The notes under the pieces are model-generated. The model made no database searches, was not told the origin of the DNA, and saw nothing but the letters and a program-made list of their open reading frames with translations. Positions 28,584 through 31,617 of a stretch of 31,617 bases of DNA are shown here, one piece after another. Numbering within the stretch: position 1 is the stretch's first letter; each line of letters starts with the position of its first letter. The position numbers were made by a program, and so were the translations under genes. This DNA comes from Isohypsibius dastychi (Eukaryota; Tardigrada; Eutardigrada; Parachela; Isohypsibiidae), in NCBI GenBank assembly GCA_034696485.1, contig JAQIWT010000146.1, positions 1 through 31,617 of the forward strand, written 5' to 3'.

Positions 28584-29690
28584 CTGTGACAACAAAACCC
28601 ATATATTTAACACCAAGATAAGATCCCGGTGCCAGAAAAAGGCCTATGAATATGGATAGAATGCATACTAGTATGGGAGGCCGCTCGTTTGATCCTAGTA
28701 TGCATATCATCCGTATGAATACCATATTGGAGAACTAGAAATGTTGCGTATGAAAGCCGTAGCTTTTCATACCAGATCAAGCCATATCGAATAAATTTGG
28801 TAGCAGAATCATGCATACAAGTGAGAGCCGAATGCTTTTTATTCCCATCTCATGCCAACCCAATGCAACTGAAACTGACATGGAGAAAAGAAAAGATGAA
28901 ACAAAATCAAACTCCGGGTGAAGGGTAATGTGGGTTGGTAATGAGAAGCGTTGAACGATGTGTTTGAAATACTCTGTAGACCCTGAAAGACGGAGTTTCG
29001 TCAGAAAAATGCGAGCGTTGGTAATACGTATTCATCCACAATTTCACATGACATATCTACTTATACAATGATGTAAACATTAATGCTCAGCTTTCTCTTG
29101 GAAAACCTTTGCACAGCTACTGCTGGCAAAATGCGCCGAGGATACGTCTTCAAGAAAAAGAAAGTGAAGTTAACGGTCGGGTTTTTCCGTACATCATACG
29201 ATGCTTACCCTAGCTTCCAGCCCCACTTCAGCATGGTTGATGTTCAGAAAAGAAAACCCACTCAAGAAGCTGAAAAGATTACTCCGGAAAAACTCGGCAG
29301 AAGAAGCCAATGTTCAAAACAGAAGCATCCGAAATGAAATGACTGGTACTGAAGTCTTCCTGACTTGAATACGGAAATCATAGCAGTATGGAACCCATGA
29401 AAATTGAATATGACTGAAACGTTAAAAGAATATGAGTTTTCTACGGCTGTGCACACCTGATATGAATTTCATCTGCGTATGTTATGGGTATGAATACATA
29501 TGAAGATTTATTCGGTATAAAACAATAGTGATGGGAAACCATACGGACTTCATCCTAGTTGCAGTTATTCATATGACTTCCCTATGGGATGAAATCCGTA
29601 TTTTTCATGGCATAGGAATGTATACGATTTTCATCCTGAAATTTTGAACAAATATGGTTTTCATACGGTAAGCCGTAGCGATTCGTGCGC
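28584..29690. repeat. Region rich in degenerate CGTATGAAA/TACGGATTTCATCC motifs
   Basis: Between 28620-28830 and 29460-29680 there are many short motifs such as CATACGGACTTCATCC (29543), GGATGAAATCCGTA (29588) and TACGATTTTCATCC (29622). They occur in both orientations, as in decayed terminal or subterminal repeats of a small DNA transposon. GAAAGCCGTAGC (28753) and GTAAGCCGTAGC (29670) sit near the two outer edges. A plus-strand open stretch at 29083-29337 (lysine-rich, ending SQCSKQKHPK) lies between. Boundaries were not resolved. Confidence 0.4.
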
Positions 29691-29693
29691 TCA

Positions 29694-30131
29694 TCAGGCA
29701 CCGGGATCGCTCAATGTAGATAAATGATGTGACCTTGACAATGAAGATCGAACACCAGACCAGAACAGTTCATTCACAAAATCAATAGCGAAAGAAGTAA
29801 CGTACATTGCATATCCCAGGAATCGAACAGTCAGCACTGTTCCATGTGGACTGCCATGTTGAGTGATGACCTTTTCCACCATGAACTGGTTGTTGTCCTT
29901 CGAACTGTCTGCAATGACAGTAGGCGCAATCCCCGAACAACGAATCATTTTCTCCACATTGAAAACATCTTGCGATCGATCCCAGCTGAATTTTAAGGGT
30001 GGCATAATTGGGCAGTTTGAAGGTTTCGGAAAGTCGAACGGGTTTAGAGATGGCGGAAAAAGCGGTTTGGAATGGTGTGAGCAAGTACAATTATGTTCGA
30101 AACGATGAAGAAGAACACCTGGTGCAAGCAT
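29694..30131 (-). CDS. Open frame with chromodomain-like pattern
   Basis: A 145-codon minus-strand frame from an ATG. After a Pro-rich N-terminal part (PFDFPKPSNCPIMPPLKF) it reads DVFNVEKMI, then NQFMVEKVITQHGSPHGTV and LTVRFLGYAM. The second segment fits a chromodomain-like pattern (y.VEkil..r...g...y.VkW.GY) but lacks a clear aromatic cage Trp. Chromodomains occur at the C-terminus of Maverick and some gypsy integrases and in host chromatin proteins. No integrase core is seen next to it. Residues after YAM lie beyond a possible splice point and may not be coding. Moderate to low confidence. Confidence 0.35.
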   Translation of the reverse strand: MLAPGVLLHRFEHNCTCSHHSKPLFPPSLNPFDFPKPSNCPIMPPLKFSWDRSQDVFNVEKMIRCSGIAPTVIADSSKDNNQFMVEKVITQHGSPHGTVLTVRFLGYAMYVTSFAIDFVNELFWSGVRSSLSRSHHLSTLSDPGA

Positions 30132-31617
30132 TTTTCAGCCACCAAACTCGGTTTAAAAAGTTGCGCTTATCAGAAAGACGTGAGGGAATGTGGTGGGAAT
30201 GAGGGATACAACTGATCTCTTAAGTCAAAACGTTATTCTAATTCACTGAGTTCAGAGAAAGTATAGCCAAGTTCAAGTATTCCATTGGAACTGGTCTACG
30301 AACAAAAATCTATTATAAACCACAATTAAATTACTATAATATACATTTTACATTTTTTTGACTAAAAAACTCTCATACTAAATCATACATTTTCCTTTGT
30401 TTAAAACAACCACCCAAATAGACGCTTATTTCTTCTCCCGCAGTCTTGATTGACTAAATCAAAACTCTCTACCTCCAATTTATCGGCAGGATAGAGTAAT
30501 GAACTCGGGTATCCTTTTTCTCTCGTGTTTATTCAGACAACACACTTGATTTCCCGACTTGATGGTAAGTCAACTAACCAAAAATCTATGGCAAACTCTA
30601 ATTGCTTCTAAACTGAGCTTCGCTTGATATACGAAAATGAGCGGTAACATTGCAAAAGGTCAACTTGCAGAAATCCACGAGAGGAAAATTAGTTCGAGTC
30701 GTTTCTCCAGTAGCCGTTGTACTTCTTTTGGAACTTCGTGGAAGATCGTTTTAACGAAAAATCGTTGTTGCGTACGTGTGCTTGCGCCCTGCCACGTACT
30801 TTATCATCTCCCACAAAGCCATGAAAATGAAGGCATCTCTGAGTCTAGCCGAAACAATGATTTCAACAGCATTCGATGTGCAGAAAAAGTTGGACATTTC
30901 TTTTTGTTCATTTTTGAGTGAATTCTTCAACATGCTGTATCGAAAAAACCAACTTTCAGGATTCAGGATTTCTGGAAAGAGAATTGGGGGTCAAGCATCA
31001 GTACGAAAATTTCACAAAAAAATAAGTGTGGAGTTTGTTTTAAGCTCATTAAAGCGATCTTCGGCTTTCACTTCGGACAATGTTGTACTGTAGAATGAAT
31101 GATACAATCTAGCAGTTCTTTTGGCTATTTTTCGAGCCGTACGTGACTTTCTTTGATCCATTTCACACATTAACTGAACAAATTCATTATTCCACAAAAT
31201 TCTGCATGCAGACATGATCTACTTTTGGAAAGTTACCCCTTCACAGATCACGCCTGATGGTCTTATCCGTTGTTCCCAGTCTTCGAGAAAACGATACCGC
31301 AACCTTTGAATCAAAATCGTTTTCCTTCTTTCCGGTAAAAAATGCTGCCCGCTTGCCTCCCCCGGCTGGTCAGATATCCACCCAGGGGGTGGGGCTTGCG
31401 AATGGTGTAATCATGTCAACCTAGGAAACGATTGTAAATCGCTGGGGTCGAGTGATCAGCTGTTCCGTCAAACTGCAGAATTGTTATTTTTCAGACTGGC
31501 TCAGCCGTGCGGGTTCAGGTGATTTTAGATTAATTCTAAAGCTGACTGATTAGTCCGAATCGCGAAGTGCTGTTTCTTCATTGACTTCAAGTACGGTTCG
31601 GCTCTAGTCAATCGGAA
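30132..31617. other. No recognised gene
   Basis: AT-rich from 30300 to 30450. On the minus strand one frame is open from 31215 to 30751, with two stops between (basic SRTARKIAKRTARLYHS, then NEQKEMSNFFCTSNAVE). It could be exon debris but matches nothing with confidence. No tRNA or rRNA seen. Confidence 0.4.

Noticed and set aside
29800-29840. tRNA B-box-like GTTCGATTCC on the minus strand
   Set aside because: No matching A box or cloverleaf, and it lies inside the chromodomain-like reading frame.
31012-31215. Basic minus-strand segment resembling an HSA domain
   Set aside because: Only a loose resemblance of a few basic helical residues; the conserved Trp-containing core is absent.

Overview
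The window looks like eukaryotic, nematode-type (Caenorhabditis-like) genomic DNA. The signs are tiny introns (mostly 42-90 bp) with GTRAGT-type donors and TTTCAG-type acceptors, G/C homopolymer tracts, and remnants of Ty3/gypsy, Penelope-like and Maverick/Polinton elements. No intact cellular housekeeping gene, tRNA or rRNA was recognised. Nearly everything identifiable is mobile-element wreckage carrying stops and frameshifts. The organism call is an inference from style, not from a marker gene.

Layout. 0-1.6 kb: a minus-strand gypsy integrase/RNase H remnant. 2.0-3.1 kb: a minisatellite of alternating 80- and 86-bp units with a 332-bp higher-order repeat. 4.2-7.2 kb: a minus-strand, multi-exon pseudogene of unknown function, whose introns and flanks carry many copies of a 17-bp palindrome. 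7.3-9.2 kb: plus-strand gypsy pol (RT, RNase H, integrase). 9.2-12.6 kb: a second plus-strand gypsy element in gag-pro-RT-RNase H-integrase order, with a perfect 30-bp foldback inside RNase H. 12.95-14.75 kb: a minus-strand gag-protease remnant. 14.8-16.0 kb: a Penelope-like reverse transcriptase, followed by hairpins and a TATA-like motif. 16.9-17.06 kb: a 19-bp tandem repeat. 17.1-20.9 kb: a series of decayed minus-strand exon-like segments of unknown function. 21.0-25.2 kb: a plus-strand protein-primed family-B DNA polymerase of the Maverick/Polinton type. It is heavily decayed but recognisable from N-terminus to C-terminus. 25.7-28.6 kb: two minus-strand multi-exon genes of unknown function (call them A and B) that converge on the polymerase. 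26.87-27.04 kb: an exact-period 19-bp tandem repeat. 29.7-30.1 kb: a minus-strand open frame with a chromodomain-like pattern.

How it fits together. The 17-30 kb part may be one old Maverick insertion with polymerase and cargo on opposite strands; this is inference, because only the polymerase is identifiable. Gene A has phase-consistent splice sites and no stop over its visible part, while the polymerase beside it is dead. Gene A is therefore the best candidate for a still-functional, undescribed gene. The palindrome family, including a copy with a paired compensatory change, is the most unusual non-coding signal.
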